The position numbers were made by a program, and so were the translations under genes. From Sphingomonas sp. CCH9-E2 (GTDB lineage: Bacteria; Pseudomonadota; Alphaproteobacteria; Sphingomonadales; Sphingomonadaceae): a stretch of DNA of 64,000 nt. Shown one piece after another: positions 35,639 to 44,317 of this stretch (positions are counted from its first letter, which is position 1; the number at the start of each line of letters is the position of its first letter). The stretch spans positions 32,157-96,156 of the forward strand of contig NZ_LSJM01000111.1 in NCBI RefSeq assembly GCF_001557215.1. Direction: 5' to 3'. Below the pieces are notes generated by a model that saw only the letters and a program-made list of their open reading frames with translations, did no database searches and was not told the DNA's origin.

Positions 35639-36573
35639 ACCAACTCGCCAAGGACCTGCGGGCGAAACTTCGCCTCCCGGTGATGGCCGGCCCGATGTTC
35701 ATCGCATCCACCGCCGACCTCGTGATCGCACAATGCAACGCGGGCATCATCGGATCGATGCCGGCGCTCAATCCGCGCTCGACCGCCGCACTCGATGAAG
35801 ACGTCGCGCGGATTCGGGAGAGTGTCGGCGATCGGCCCTATTGCATCAACCTCGTCGCGCACAAAACGAACGACCGTCTCAACGCAGATCTTGAGGTAGT
35901 CCTGCGGCACAAGGTGCCGATCGTCGTGCTCGCGCTCGCCGCCGACGCCGATCTGGTGCGCACACTGCAAGCCAATGGCAGCCTCGTGTTCCAGGATGTC
36001 ATCCGCGACCGCCACGCTCGCAAGTGCGCGGAAATGGGCGTTGACGGGATCATCGCGATTGGCGCGGGGGCCGGGGGCCACACCGGCAACCTTTCGCCCT
36101 TCGCGCTGATGCAGGAAATCCGGTCATGGTGGGATGGATTGCTCATCCTGTCCGGCTGCATCGCCACCGGCCGCGCGGTGCTCGCCGCCGAAGTGCTGGG
36201 CGCGGACTTGGCCTATATCGGCTCCTCGTTCCTTGCGAGCACCGAGGCGAATACGCAGGACGAGTTCCGGCAGATGATCGTCGATAGCAGCGCGACGGAT
36301 ATCACCGTCACCAACTGCTTCACCGGCGTCAATGCAAGCTTTCTTACCCCCTCGCTGGTCGCCAACGGACTCGACCCGGCGAACCTCAAGCGACCTGAGG
36401 GCGCCGCGGTGAACATCTCGGGCGGCGGGTCGAATGCCAAGGCGTGGCGCGATATCTGGAGCGCGGGTCAGGGCATCGGCGCGATCACGCGGGCAGAACC
36501 GGCAAGCGCGTATATCGACCGGCTGGCGGCCGAATATGACGCCGCTCGCGCCAGAGTCGGTATCGTCGCCTGA
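35635..36573 (+). CDS. Nitronate-monooxygenase-like FMN flavoprotein (IpdC/2-nitropropane dioxygenase fold)
   Basis: 312 aa TIM-barrel FMN protein. It opens PVMAGPMFIAS, carries GAGAGGHTG with His149 at the catalytic position, and has the SGCIATGRAVLAAEVLGADLAYIGSSFLAS phosphate-binding stretch. In steroid C/D-ring degradation a member of this family, IpdC, acts as an enone/hydroxyacyl-CoA oxidoreductase. In a CoA-thioester operon that role is more likely than nitronate detoxification. Last gene of the rightward operon, followed by a terminator hairpin at 36583. Confidence 0.85.
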   Translation: MNQLAKDLRAKLRLPVMAGPMFIASTADLVIAQCNAGIIGSMPALNPRSTAALDEDVARIRESVGDRPYCINLVAHKTNDRLNADLEVVLRHKVPIVVLALAADADLVRTLQANGSLVFQDVIRDRHARKCAEMGVDGIIAIGAGAGGHTGNLSPFALMQEIRSWWDGLLILSGCIATGRAVLAAEVLGADLAYIGSSFLASTEANTQDEFRQMIVDSSATDITVTNCFTGVNASFLTPSLVANGLDPANLKRPEGAAVNISGGGSNAKAWRDIWSAGQGIGAITRAEPASAYIDRLAAEYDAARARVGIVA

Positions 36574-36582
36574 GCCGATAAG

Positions 36583-36614
36583 TCGGTGCCGGCCCGCCAA
36601 GCGCCGGCACCCGA
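36583..36614. terminator. Bidirectional hairpin terminator between convergent operons
   Basis: TCGGTGCCGGC and GCCGGCACCCGA pair around a nine-base loop, with GTGCCGGC/GCCGGCAC perfect. It lies between the stop of the flavoprotein gene (36573) and the stop of the leftward acyl-CoA dehydrogenase (36617). No strong T-tract. Confidence 0.6.
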
Positions 36615-36616
36615 TG

Positions 36617-37771
36617 TCAGGCGCTGCCCAGCGACCGGCTGATCAGTTCCTTCATGATCTCCGACGACCCGCCATAGATGCGGCGCACACGGGCGTCGCG
36701 CCACACGCGCGCGATCGGATATTCGTTCATATAGCCCGCGCCGCCATGCAGCTGCATCGCCGCGTCGCACACCAGCCAGCCGGTCTCCGTATGCCACAGC
36801 TTCGCGCGCGCTGCCTGCGCGGCATCAAGGCGTCCCGCGACATGCTCGGTGATGGCCCAGTCGATGTGCGCCCAGCCGACCTGCAGCCGCGCCTCGATAT
36901 CGGCGAGCGTGAAGCGCGTGTTCTGGAATTCGATGATCGTCTTGCCGAACGCCTTGCGGTCGCCGACGAAGGCAAGCGCCTCGTCGAACGCGCGCTGCGC
37001 CGACGCCTGCGCGGTGATCGCGATCGACAGCCGTTCCTGGACCAGTTCGCTTACCAGATACACGAACCCGCGATTCTCGTCGCCAAGCAGGTTCGAAACC
37101 GGCACGCGCACGTCGTTGAAGAACAGCTCCGACGTGTCGGCCGACCACTGACCGACCTTGTCGAGATTGCGACCGCGTTCGAAACCCGGTCGGTCGGCTT
37201 CGATCAGCAGGATCGACGTGCCCTTTGCGCCCGCCGACGGATCGGTCTTGCACACGGTGAGCACCAGATCGGCATTCTGCCCATTGGTGATGTATGTCTT
37301 GGAGCCGTTGACGATATAGTCGTCGCCGTCCCGCCGCGCCGTGGTGCGTACCCCCTGCAGGTCTGACCCCGCCCCCGGTTCGGTCATCGCGATTGCGGTG
37401 ACGATCTCGCCCGACGCCATTTTGGGCAGATAGGCGTGCTTCTGCTCCTCGCTTGCGTAGTGCAGGATATACGGCAGCGTGATGTCGGTCTGCAGCGTCA
37501 GGCAGTCCGACATCATGGCATAGGCGAACTCCTCGTTCAGGACCGCGTGGTACGAGAAATCGAGGCCGAGTCCGCCATAGGCTTCAGGCAGGCTGGGACA
37601 GAGCAAGCCCATGCCGCCGGCCTTGCGCCAGAATTCACGACTGACCCGCCCGTCGCTTTCGAAAGTGTCGAGATTGGGCTCGAATTCTTCGGCTAGAAAG
37701 CGGCGCACTACGTCGCGGAACTGCTCGTGCTCGGGACCGAACGGCCCCCGGTCTGCCCGTTTCAATGTCAT
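36617..37771 (-). CDS. Acyl-CoA dehydrogenase (long-chain-like)
   Basis: 384 aa. ATG 37771 is chosen because GGTGGATAGG precedes it, while upstream ATGs lack a ribosome site. IAMTEPGAGSDLQGV and GGAGYMNEYPIARVWRDARVRRIYGGSSEIMKELI are family signatures; the last matches the long-chain branch, in which the EGT Glu is absent and Glu in VQERL is the likely base. It is transcribed alone, leftward, from a promoter containing the best copy of the GTTTAC operator (37847-37862). Electrons pass to ETF. Confidence 0.92.
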   Translation of the reverse strand: MTLKRADRGPFGPEHEQFRDVVRRFLAEEFEPNLDTFESDGRVSREFWRKAGGMGLLCPSLPEAYGGLGLDFSYHAVLNEEFAYAMMSDCLTLQTDITLPYILHYASEEQKHAYLPKMASGEIVTAIAMTEPGAGSDLQGVRTTARRDGDDYIVNGSKTYITNGQNADLVLTVCKTDPSAGAKGTSILLIEADRPGFERGRNLDKVGQWSADTSELFFNDVRVPVSNLLGDENRGFVYLVSELVQERLSIAITAQASAQRAFDEALAFVGDRKAFGKTIIEFQNTRFTLADIEARLQVGWAHIDWAITEHVAGRLDAAQAARAKLWHTETGWLVCDAAMQLHGGAGYMNEYPIARVWRDARVRRIYGGSSEIMKELISRSLGSA

Positions 37772-37834
37772 CCTATCCACCATTTCGATGCTGCCGATGC
37801 CTTGCTCGCCGATCAGCAAGCTTATGGCTATCCT

Positions 37835-37862
37835 GTTTACGACAGTGGTAAACCTGTTTACC
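37835..37862. promoter_or_regulatory. GGTAAAC-CT-GTTTACC perfect inverted repeat plus extra half site
   Basis: The palindrome spans 37847-37862 with seven-base arms and a two-base spacer. An additional GTTTAC half lies at 37835-37840. It is 65-90 bases upstream of the 37771 start. It is the strongest member of a five-site family found only in intergenic regions from 20 to 49 kb. Confidence 0.6.
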
Positions 37863-37901
37863 TGTCTGTCAACCGTCGCTTGAACGCTTTCATGCTTCGC
37901 T

Positions 37902-38357
37902 TCAATGGAACAGCGCAGCCAGCGTTGCGACATCGGCATCGGGCTGGCGCGGGACCGAGAACACGCCATTCGTACGCGCGACCAGGTCGCCGCCTACGAC
38001 CGCGATTTCCGCGGCGCTGAACAACAGTCGCGACGTGCGTTTCGCCATGACGACACGCAGTTCGAGCCAGCCCAGCGGTGCCGGCCCGATATAGTCCACA
38101 GTCAGATTGATCGTGGGCGTGTAACGGTCGGTGATCCCGGCCAGCCATTGGCTGGCGAACGCCTGCATATCGGCAAAGCTCGCGAGCGCGCCGCCGTGGC
38201 AGACGCGCGCTGGATTGAGATGGCGTTCCTGCACCTCAAAAGCCATGCGCGCGTCACCCGGCTCTGTGAGGATATAGATCTGTCCGATCGCCTCGAAAAA
38301 GCCGCCGAACTCCGGGAGCGGGCGGTATTCCGGCGCCAGAACCTCGACGCCGCTCAC
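37902..38357 (-). CDS. PaaI-type hot-dog acyl-CoA thioesterase
   Basis: 151 aa. The PaaI/YbgC-like motif CHGGALASFADMQAF holds the HGG(A)..D.. catalytic arrangement. INLTVDYIGPAPLGWLELRVVMAKRTSRLLFSAAEI matches the central strands. It probably releases CoA from dead-end aromatic or alicyclic thioesters, as PaaI does. The start GTG 38357 overlaps the SDR stop (GTGA), so it is co-translated with that SDR. Confidence 0.87.
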   Translation of the reverse strand: MSGVEVLAPEYRPLPEFGGFFEAIGQIYILTEPGDARMAFEVQERHLNPARVCHGGALASFADMQAFASQWLAGITDRYTPTINLTVDYIGPAPLGWLELRVVMAKRTSRLLFSAAEIAVVGGDLVARTNGVFSVPRQPDADVATLAALFH

Positions 38358-39151
38358 GCTGCCGAGACACCGCCGTTGACGCTGATCGCCTGTCCCGTCA
38401 GCCGCGCCGCGGCCGGACTGGCCAAGAACAGGATTGTGGCCGCCAAGTCCTCAGGCTCCGCAACGCCCAGGCTCGCAAGCTTTGCCGCATTGCCGAACAG
38501 CTTGGCGGCGAACGGATCGCCCATCACACGGTCATAGACCGGCGTGTTGCCGATCAGCGACGGCGTCAGCACGTTGACGCGGATGCCGTCACGCTTCGCC
38601 TCCATCGCCAGCGTGCGCGAGAAGGTGACTATCGCGGCCATCGCTGCACCGATCACGGTTTCGCCCGGCGTCGGCACCTTCGCGGCATCGGACGCGATGT
38701 TCACGATGACGCCGCTGCGCTGTTCGCGCATGACCGGCAGGACGGCGTGGCTCATCAGGATCGGCGCCATCATCTGCTGCGTCAGGATCGACGGGATATC
38801 GGCCGCCGCGGTGCGAAACAACAGCGCCGGGACATAGGATCCGGCAGTCGAGTTGACCAACACGTCGATGCGGCCGTCCAGCGCCGCGAGCGCCTGTTCC
38901 ACCACCTGCGCAGCACCGGATATCTCGTTCGCATCCGCCGCGACAAAGGTGATTGCGGCGTCGGGGTAATGCTTCGCCAATTCGCTGCGCACCCGTTCGC
39001 CGCGTTCGATCGTACGCCCGACGATTACCACCTTGCGGCATGCAGCCTCCAAGAACGCCCGCGCCGTGGCGAGGCCGACGCCGGAGGTTCCGCCGGTGAT
39101 GACCACCGCGCTGTCGGCGATCGAACGCGCCGGATTAATCGATTCGCTCAT
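38354..39151 (-). CDS. SDR-fold protein lacking the catalytic Tyr-Lys pair
   Basis: 265 aa from ATG 39151 with GGGAGA upstream. The Rossmann motif TGGTSGVG (19-26) and NIASDAAKV are kept, but the YxxxK site reads IGAAM: Ile167 and Met171 replace Tyr and Lys, confirmed on the DNA (ATC and ATG codons). NNAG is also altered (NSTAG). The remaining fold, including RTLAMEAKRDGIRVNVLTPS and the ISVNGG end, is normal. It is probably not an ordinary alcohol dehydrogenase. Enoyl-reductase-like, isomerase-like or regulatory use of the bound cofactor is possible. Divergent from the ligase at 39378. Confidence 0.85.
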   Translation of the reverse strand: MSESINPARSIADSAVVITGGTSGVGLATARAFLEAACRKVVIVGRTIERGERVRSELAKHYPDAAITFVAADANEISGAAQVVEQALAALDGRIDVLVNSTAGSYVPALLFRTAAADIPSILTQQMMAPILMSHAVLPVMREQRSGVIVNIASDAAKVPTPGETVIGAAMAAIVTFSRTLAMEAKRDGIRVNVLTPSLIGNTPVYDRVMGDPFAAKLFGNAAKLASLGVAEPEDLAATILFLASPAAARLTGQAISVNGGVSAA

Positions 39152-39249
39152 CTGCTCTCCCAACCTTGATCCATGCAGTGAGGTGGTCGCTGCAGCTCGT
39201 CCAGCCGCCCGGTCCATCGCTCTGCATCTCGCGAGATTTTGTAAGCACA

Positions 39250-39266
39250 TTAATGAGTTTGACTCA
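39250..39266. promoter_or_regulatory. TTAATGAG-TTTG-ACTCA motif
   Basis: Inverted repeat TGAGT-TTG-ACTCA preceded by TTAA, in the divergent promoter region between the SDR (39151) and the ligase (39378). A 17-base relative with identical TTAATGAG and ACTCA lies upstream of the dehydratase operon at 47905-47921. Confidence 0.4.
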
Positions 39267-39377
39267 ATGGCCATCTTCACCGAGCATACGTATCACGCGG
39301 ACCCTTGATCCGATCCGGCCGCGCGGTATGATCAAGCAGTGCACTATCTATTGCGGTAGGCAGCAAGGAGAGGCGAC

Positions 39378-41024
39378 GTGACCATAGGCCAGGATCTCAC
39401 TGAGTCATATTGGCCGGCCGACACGTCCCAAGATTTATTCGAAGGTTCGCTCGGCGACTTGCTGCGCGAATCGACCGCTCGCTCGCCGGATCACATCGCG
39501 CTCGTCGATGGTGCCCTCGATCCGTCGGCGCGCAGGCGGTGGACCTACCGCCAGTTGCTCGATGAGGCGGAGGCGGTCGCACGGGCGCTGCTTGCCAGAC
39601 ACGCGCCCGGCGACCGGATCGCGATATATGCGCCGAACAGCGCCGAATGGGTCATTCTGGAGCAGGCAATCGCGCTTGCCGGCATGGTGATGGTGCCGAT
39701 CAATCCCGCCTACGAGGATGGCGAGCTGGCGGCGATCCTGGAGCAGGCCGGCGCCGCGTGCATCTTCTACGTCGATCAGTTCCGCAGCCGCGACCTGTGC
39801 GCAAGCGTGACCCGGATGCAGGCGCGGCATTCCGATCTTACCGAATGCGTGTCCTTTTCCGACTGGGATAAATTCCGCAATCGAGGCGATGCCGCCACTG
39901 TGTTGCCGCATGTCGATCCTGCCAGTCCGCTGGTCATCCAGTTCACGTCGGGTACTACGGGTCGGCCGAAAGGCGCGCTGTTGCACCACCGCGGCGTGAT
40001 CAACACCTCGCGCTTTGTCGCCGCGCGCGCCGGGTTTCCGGAGGGCGGGGTGTGGATCAACTCCATGCCGCTGTTCCACATCGCCGGTTCAGTCGTCACG
40101 CAGCTGGGTACCTTTGCCTCGGGCGGCACCTTCGTCATTGCGCCGGGTTTCGATCCCGGTCACATGCTCGAACTGATCGAAAGCGAACGCGGCAGCGCAA
40201 GCCTGATTGTGCCGACGATGATCATCGCGCTGCTCGAACACCCCGATTTCGCGTCGCGCGACCTTTCGAGCATGCGCACGATCCTGACCGGTGCCGCCGT
40301 CGTGCCGGCAGCACTTGTCACGCGCACCAAGGCTGCGTTCGATTGCGACCTTACCATCCTGTTCGGTCAAACCGAGCTCAACGGCGTGGTTTCGCAGACT
40401 GCGCTCGACGACAGCCTTGAGGATCAGGTGGACACGCTGGGCCGCCCGCTTCCACATGCGGAGGTCTGCATTGCTGACCAGGACAGCGGCGCGATCCTGC
40501 CGCTCGACACCGTCGGCGAGATCTGCGTGCGCGGTTACCAGAACATGACGGGCTATTACGGGTTGCCCGAGGCATCGCAGGAGACGATCCGGCATAACGG
40601 TTGGCTGCGCACCGGCGACCTGGGGACAATGGATTCGCGCGGCTACCTCAAGATTGCCGGCCGTTTGAAGGACCTGATCATCCGAGGCGGCATGAACGTC
40701 TATCCGCGCGAGATCGAGGATGTTCTGTTCGCCCACGACGATGTCCAGCAGGTCAGCGTGGTGGGGTTGCCTGACGAACGCTGGGGCGAAGCAATCGCTG
40801 CCGTGATCCTTCCGAACTCGAAAAACCCGCCAAGTCCTGAAGCGCTTTACCTTCATTGTCGCGGGCTGCTGGCGCGGCACAAGGCGCCGGTTGCGTGGTA
40901 CTTCGTTGATGCGTTTCCCGTAACACCATCAGGAAAGATCCAAAAATTCGTGCTTTGCGAATGGATTGCACAGGGTCGCCTGCAGCCGACACAATGGCAG
41001 AAGCCTGCGATTGAAACCGCTTAA
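39378..41024 (+). CDS. Acyl-CoA synthetase (AMP-forming), FadD-like
   Basis: 548 aa from GTG 39378 with AAGGAGAG upstream. It shows the P-loop FTSGTTGRPKGALLHH, FGQTELNG (A5), GWLRTGDLGTMDSRGYLKIAGR and IIRGGMNVYPREIE, plus an intact C-terminal Lys (SGKIQKFVL). It resembles cyclic-acid or HIP-CoA-type ligases such as FadD3/AliA at the level of family only. It is the likely entry enzyme for the ring-degradation pathway, sitting next to a receptor and importer and upstream of all CoA-dependent steps. Transcribed alone. Confidence 0.92.
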   Translation: MTIGQDLTESYWPADTSQDLFEGSLGDLLRESTARSPDHIALVDGALDPSARRRWTYRQLLDEAEAVARALLARHAPGDRIAIYAPNSAEWVILEQAIALAGMVMVPINPAYEDGELAAILEQAGAACIFYVDQFRSRDLCASVTRMQARHSDLTECVSFSDWDKFRNRGDAATVLPHVDPASPLVIQFTSGTTGRPKGALLHHRGVINTSRFVAARAGFPEGGVWINSMPLFHIAGSVVTQLGTFASGGTFVIAPGFDPGHMLELIESERGSASLIVPTMIIALLEHPDFASRDLSSMRTILTGAAVVPAALVTRTKAAFDCDLTILFGQTELNGVVSQTALDDSLEDQVDTLGRPLPHAEVCIADQDSGAILPLDTVGEICVRGYQNMTGYYGLPEASQETIRHNGWLRTGDLGTMDSRGYLKIAGRLKDLIIRGGMNVYPREIEDVLFAHDDVQQVSVVGLPDERWGEAIAAVILPNSKNPPSPEALYLHCRGLLARHKAPVAWYFVDAFPVTPSGKIQKFVLCEWIAQGRLQPTQWQKPAIETA

Positions 41025-41048
41025 GCACGTAGCGCCAGAAAGTTTTTT

Positions 41049-41062
41049 GTTCACCAGTTTAC
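41049..41062. promoter_or_regulatory. GTTCAC-CA-GTTTAC operator-like site upstream of the second TonB receptor
   Basis: Member of the GTnAAC-N2-GTTTAC family with an altered left half. It lies 155 bases upstream of ATG 41218, in the 193-base gap after the ligase gene. Confidence 0.4.
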
Positions 41063-41098
41063 GGATTGACTTGGGTTGCCAGTCGCAGCAGGTTGTTG

Positions 41099-41111
41099 TG
41101 AGCGACACTCA
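41099..41111. promoter_or_regulatory. TGAG-CGAC-ACTCA motif
   Basis: Third copy of TGAG-N4-ACTCA, between the GTTTAC site and the receptor start. The same motif precedes the SDR/ligase pair (39254-39266) and the dehydratase operon (47909-47921). Confidence 0.35.
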
Positions 41112-41217
41112 ACTATGAGGCCGCGAGAACGTCGGTCGAGGACGGTTACTCTGGCAATGTGGCCCTACGGGCTTGCTGAGGACCCCCCAACGACGGCACA
41201 GATGAGGAGGAGGGGAC

Positions 41218-43467
41218 ATGAAAGGATTCTACCGAGGTGGCGCCAAGGTTGGTCATGCGCGAGTCGGGGCACGCTTGCTCCTCGGCGCGGCATCGCTGGC
41301 GCTCTTCCCTTCGCTGGCCGCCGCTCAGGAAGCGCCAGCAGCCGAGGATACGACGCGTCGGCAAGGCCCGGTGACAGCCGCCGAAGCGCTCCAGCAGGAA
41401 ATCGTCGTCACGGCCACCAAGCGCGTCGAGGACGTGCAGGACGTTCCGCTGGCGATCACCGCCTTCGGCTCTGCCCAGCTCGAAACGCTGAACTATCGCG
41501 ACATCGGATCGCTCGGCTTCTCGGTGCCCAACGTTCAGCTGGACGATAACGGCGCCACCATCGGCTTCCAGAACTTCTCGATCCGCGGCCTCGGCGTCAA
41601 CAGCGGCAGCCCATCGATCGATCCGACCGTCGGCGTGTTCGTCGATGGCGTCTACCTCGGCACCAACGCCGGCGTACTGCTCGATAGCTTCGATCTTGAA
41701 GCGGTCGAAGTTCTGCGCGGCCCGCAAGGCGTGCTGTTCGGCCGCAATGTCACTGGCGGTGCTGTCCTGGTGCGCACCAAGAAGCCGACCGACACGCTGA
41801 GCTTTTCTGGCCGCATTTCGGCCGAGACGGGCCCGGCCGTCACGGTCGACGCCACGGTTGCCGGGCCGTTGATCCCGGGCAAGCTGACTGCAAAGCTCGC
41901 CGCATATTACACTTATGACGACGGGTGGTTCACCAACCTGTTCAACGGCGCTTCGCAGGGTCAGGCGCGACAGTTCACCGTGCGGCCGATGCTGCGTTTT
42001 ACGCCGAGCGATGCGGTCGAAGTGCTGCTGCGCTACGAGCATACCGAGGCTAATGGCGATGGCCCTGCATCGCAGAACCATGCCCTCTATTCGCGAGACT
42101 CGTTCGATTTCGCGATCAACGAAAAGGGCTTCTTCAAGCTGAAGGTCGACGCAGCGACACTCGAGGCGAATATCGACATCGGCCCCGGCACGCTGACCAA
42201 CATCTTCGGCTGGCGCAAGCTGACCAACGACGCATTGACGGACGTGGACGCCACGACCGGCACCCAATTTCACTTCTACCAGATCACCGAACAGGAGCAG
42301 TTCAGCAATGAATTGCGCTATTCGGCAACGATCGGCCGGTTCGAGCCGACCCTTGGCGTTTACTACTTTACCCAGGACTTGAATTACATCGAGCAGCGCA
42401 TTTTGGGCGGCGGCGCGGTCGTTCGTGGTGGCGGCGGCTTTGGCACGACCAATGTTATCGGCGCCTTCGCCGCGGTCGATTGGCATTTCACCGACAGCCT
42501 GACGCTTAATCTTGGCGGTCGATACACGCGTGAGAAGAAAGACGTCAGCATCGGTACCATCCGCACCGGTGGCGGCAGCTATTTTACACGCAGCTTCATT
42601 CCCGACTTTGCGAGTGAGCGTGAATGGAGCGACTTCTCGCCGCGCGTCGGTCTGCAGTTCGAGCCCAACCCGAATACCCAGGTATACGGCTTCTTCGCTC
42701 GCGGTTTCCGCAGCGGGGGCTATAACTTCCGCGCAACGGTGATCGGCGCCTCGCCCGGCCCGTTCGATTCAGAGCAGCAGGATTCCTTTGAAGTCGGCGT
42801 GAAGCAGCGCTTTGCGGGCCGAAAAGGTCACATCAACGTCTCGCTGTTCCGTAATTCGATCGACGGCATCCAGCGTGAGATTCAGGTCGCCAGCCCGGTG
42901 TTCGGCATTGCGCAGCTGATCCAGAATGTCGGCACCGTGCGCGTGCAGGGCTTCGAAGCCGATGCGCAGTTCGCCGTGACCAAGAACCTCGTGTTCAACG
43001 CCTTTGTCGGCTATGTCGAGAACAAGTACACGCGGCTGGCCTTCGACCTGAACGGCGACCTGGTCATCAACGCGACCGACTTTGGCCTGAAGCTGCCGCG
43101 CCTGTCGCCCTGGACCTATGGTGGCAGCGTCGTGCTCGACGTGCCGCTGGGCGATGCCGGGACGATCTCGAACCGTGTATCGTTCAGCCATCGCGACAAG
43201 GCGTTCCACCTCGAGAACAATCTGGGCTTCTATAATCCGCAGGACACGCTCGATTTCAACATCTCGTACACGCCGCGCGACAGCGGGCTGACCTTCTCGG
43301 TCTATGGCACGAATGTCTTGAACTCGGCGAACTACAGCAACGATTCGGTGCTGACCGACGTGCCGATCTTCGGCGGCGACGGCCCCGCGGGGCCGCGGCC
43401 GCTGCCGACCTTCTCGCCGCTCACTAAAGGGCGCGTCATCGGCGGCGAAGTCCGCTTCAAGTTCTGA
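41218..43467 (+). CDS. TonB-dependent receptor
   Basis: 749 aa outer-membrane receptor. AGGAGGAGGGG precedes ATG 41218. A signal peptide ends around LAAAQEAP (residue about 38). The TonB-box region is EIVVTATKR; the plug has FSIRGLGVNSG and VEVLRGPQGVLFGRNVTGGAVLV; the barrel ends with GRVIGGEVRFKF, a C-terminal Phe as usual. It carries two kinds of operator-like sites in its promoter, both shared with catabolic promoters of the cluster. Thus it most likely imports the compound degraded by regions 3 and 4. It ends at a strong hairpin. Confidence 0.95.
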   Translation: MKGFYRGGAKVGHARVGARLLLGAASLALFPSLAAAQEAPAAEDTTRRQGPVTAAEALQQEIVVTATKRVEDVQDVPLAITAFGSAQLETLNYRDIGSLGFSVPNVQLDDNGATIGFQNFSIRGLGVNSGSPSIDPTVGVFVDGVYLGTNAGVLLDSFDLEAVEVLRGPQGVLFGRNVTGGAVLVRTKKPTDTLSFSGRISAETGPAVTVDATVAGPLIPGKLTAKLAAYYTYDDGWFTNLFNGASQGQARQFTVRPMLRFTPSDAVEVLLRYEHTEANGDGPASQNHALYSRDSFDFAINEKGFFKLKVDAATLEANIDIGPGTLTNIFGWRKLTNDALTDVDATTGTQFHFYQITEQEQFSNELRYSATIGRFEPTLGVYYFTQDLNYIEQRILGGGAVVRGGGGFGTTNVIGAFAAVDWHFTDSLTLNLGGRYTREKKDVSIGTIRTGGGSYFTRSFIPDFASEREWSDFSPRVGLQFEPNPNTQVYGFFARGFRSGGYNFRATVIGASPGPFDSEQQDSFEVGVKQRFAGRKGHINVSLFRNSIDGIQREIQVASPVFGIAQLIQNVGTVRVQGFEADAQFAVTKNLVFNAFVGYVENKYTRLAFDLNGDLVINATDFGLKLPRLSPWTYGGSVVLDVPLGDAGTISNRVSFSHRDKAFHLENNLGFYNPQDTLDFNISYTPRDSGLTFSVYGTNVLNSANYSNDSVLTDVPIFGGDGPAGPRPLPTFSPLTKGRVIGGEVRFKF

Positions 43468-43475
43468 CGATCATC

Positions 43476-43507
43476 GCCCGGCAGCGCGGACAGCCGCGCC
43501 GCCGGGC
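43476..43507 (+). terminator. Strong hairpin terminator after the TonB receptor
   Basis: GCCCGGCAGCGCGG and CCGCGCCGCCGGGC form a 14-base stem with one mismatch around the loop ACAG, nine bases after the receptor stop. It separates the receptor from the TetR gene. Confidence 0.7.
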
Positions 43508-43519
43508 GCTCCTTGCGAA

Positions 43520-44269
43520 GTGACCCTCGACAAGGACGATGGCGGGGCTAAAGCTCGGTCGGTGCCAGCATTACCCTCCCGTTCCCGCCCGCCTCGCCGG
43601 AGCAAGCCGGCCAGCCGGCTGACGCCGGAACAGCGCATCGCCGACATCCTCGCCGCCGCTCGGATCCTGCTCGCCGAGAAGGGCTATGACGCGTGCACCA
43701 CCGCCGACATTGCCGAACGCGCGGGGGTCGTCGAGGGCACGATCTACCGCTATTTCGAGTCCAAGCGCGAGTTGTTCACGAAGCTGGCGGAGCAATGGTT
43801 CGGCGAGCTGCTCACTGCGAGAGCCGCGCCTCCTCCGGGGGCCGACATTCGTACACGCCTGCGCAGCGCGATCGCCGACGCGCTGTCGATCATCCGACAC
43901 GAGCGCGCGCTGAGCAAGTTCGTGCTGATGGAACTGCGCCCCGACCCCAATTATCGTTCGATGGAAGTCTATCGGCTGAACCAGGCCTACACCGCCGGCG
44001 TGCTTGAAGTGCTGAAAGATGCCGAGCGCGCGGGGCAGATCGACCCTGCCCTGCCCGTCACGCTGCTACGTGACATGATCTTCGGCGCGATCGAGCACAG
44101 AACCTGGGCATTCTTGCGCGAGGAGGGCGATTTCTTCGTCGATGAAGTCGCGGATGCCATCACGAAGGTCGTGTTCCGCGGCATGCAAAGCGTCGTGCCT
44201 CATGCGCCCGACCTTTCTCAGGTCGTCGCGCGGCTCGAGGCATCGATCGCGAAGCTGGATCACCGCTGA
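43520..44269 (+). CDS. TetR/AcrR family regulator (candidate master repressor of the cluster)
   Basis: 249 aa from GTG 43520. An Arg/Pro/Ser-rich N-terminal extension of about 35 residues precedes the HTH (ILAAARILLAEKGYDACTTADIAERAGVVEGTIYRYFESKREL, residues about 43-85 by position), followed by a ligand-binding domain with YRSMEVYRLNQAYTAGVLEVL. It resembles FadR/KstR-type acyl-CoA-responsive TetRs in general layout only. It is a candidate to bind the GTnAAC-N2-GTTTAC sites, since it is one of two TetRs in the window and the only one inside that regulon. It converges on the activase gene. Confidence 0.88.
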   Translation: MTLDKDDGGAKARSVPALPSRSRPPRRSKPASRLTPEQRIADILAAARILLAEKGYDACTTADIAERAGVVEGTIYRYFESKRELFTKLAEQWFGELLTARAAPPPGADIRTRLRSAIADALSIIRHERALSKFVLMELRPDPNYRSMEVYRLNQAYTAGVLEVLKDAERAGQIDPALPVTLLRDMIFGAIEHRTWAFLREEGDFFVDEVADAITKVVFRGMQSVVPHAPDLSQVVARLEASIAKLDHR

Positions 44270-44317
44270 AAGGCACAACCGCCGTGCTCTGCTGGTCCCG
44301 GATCCGTATCGAAGAAC

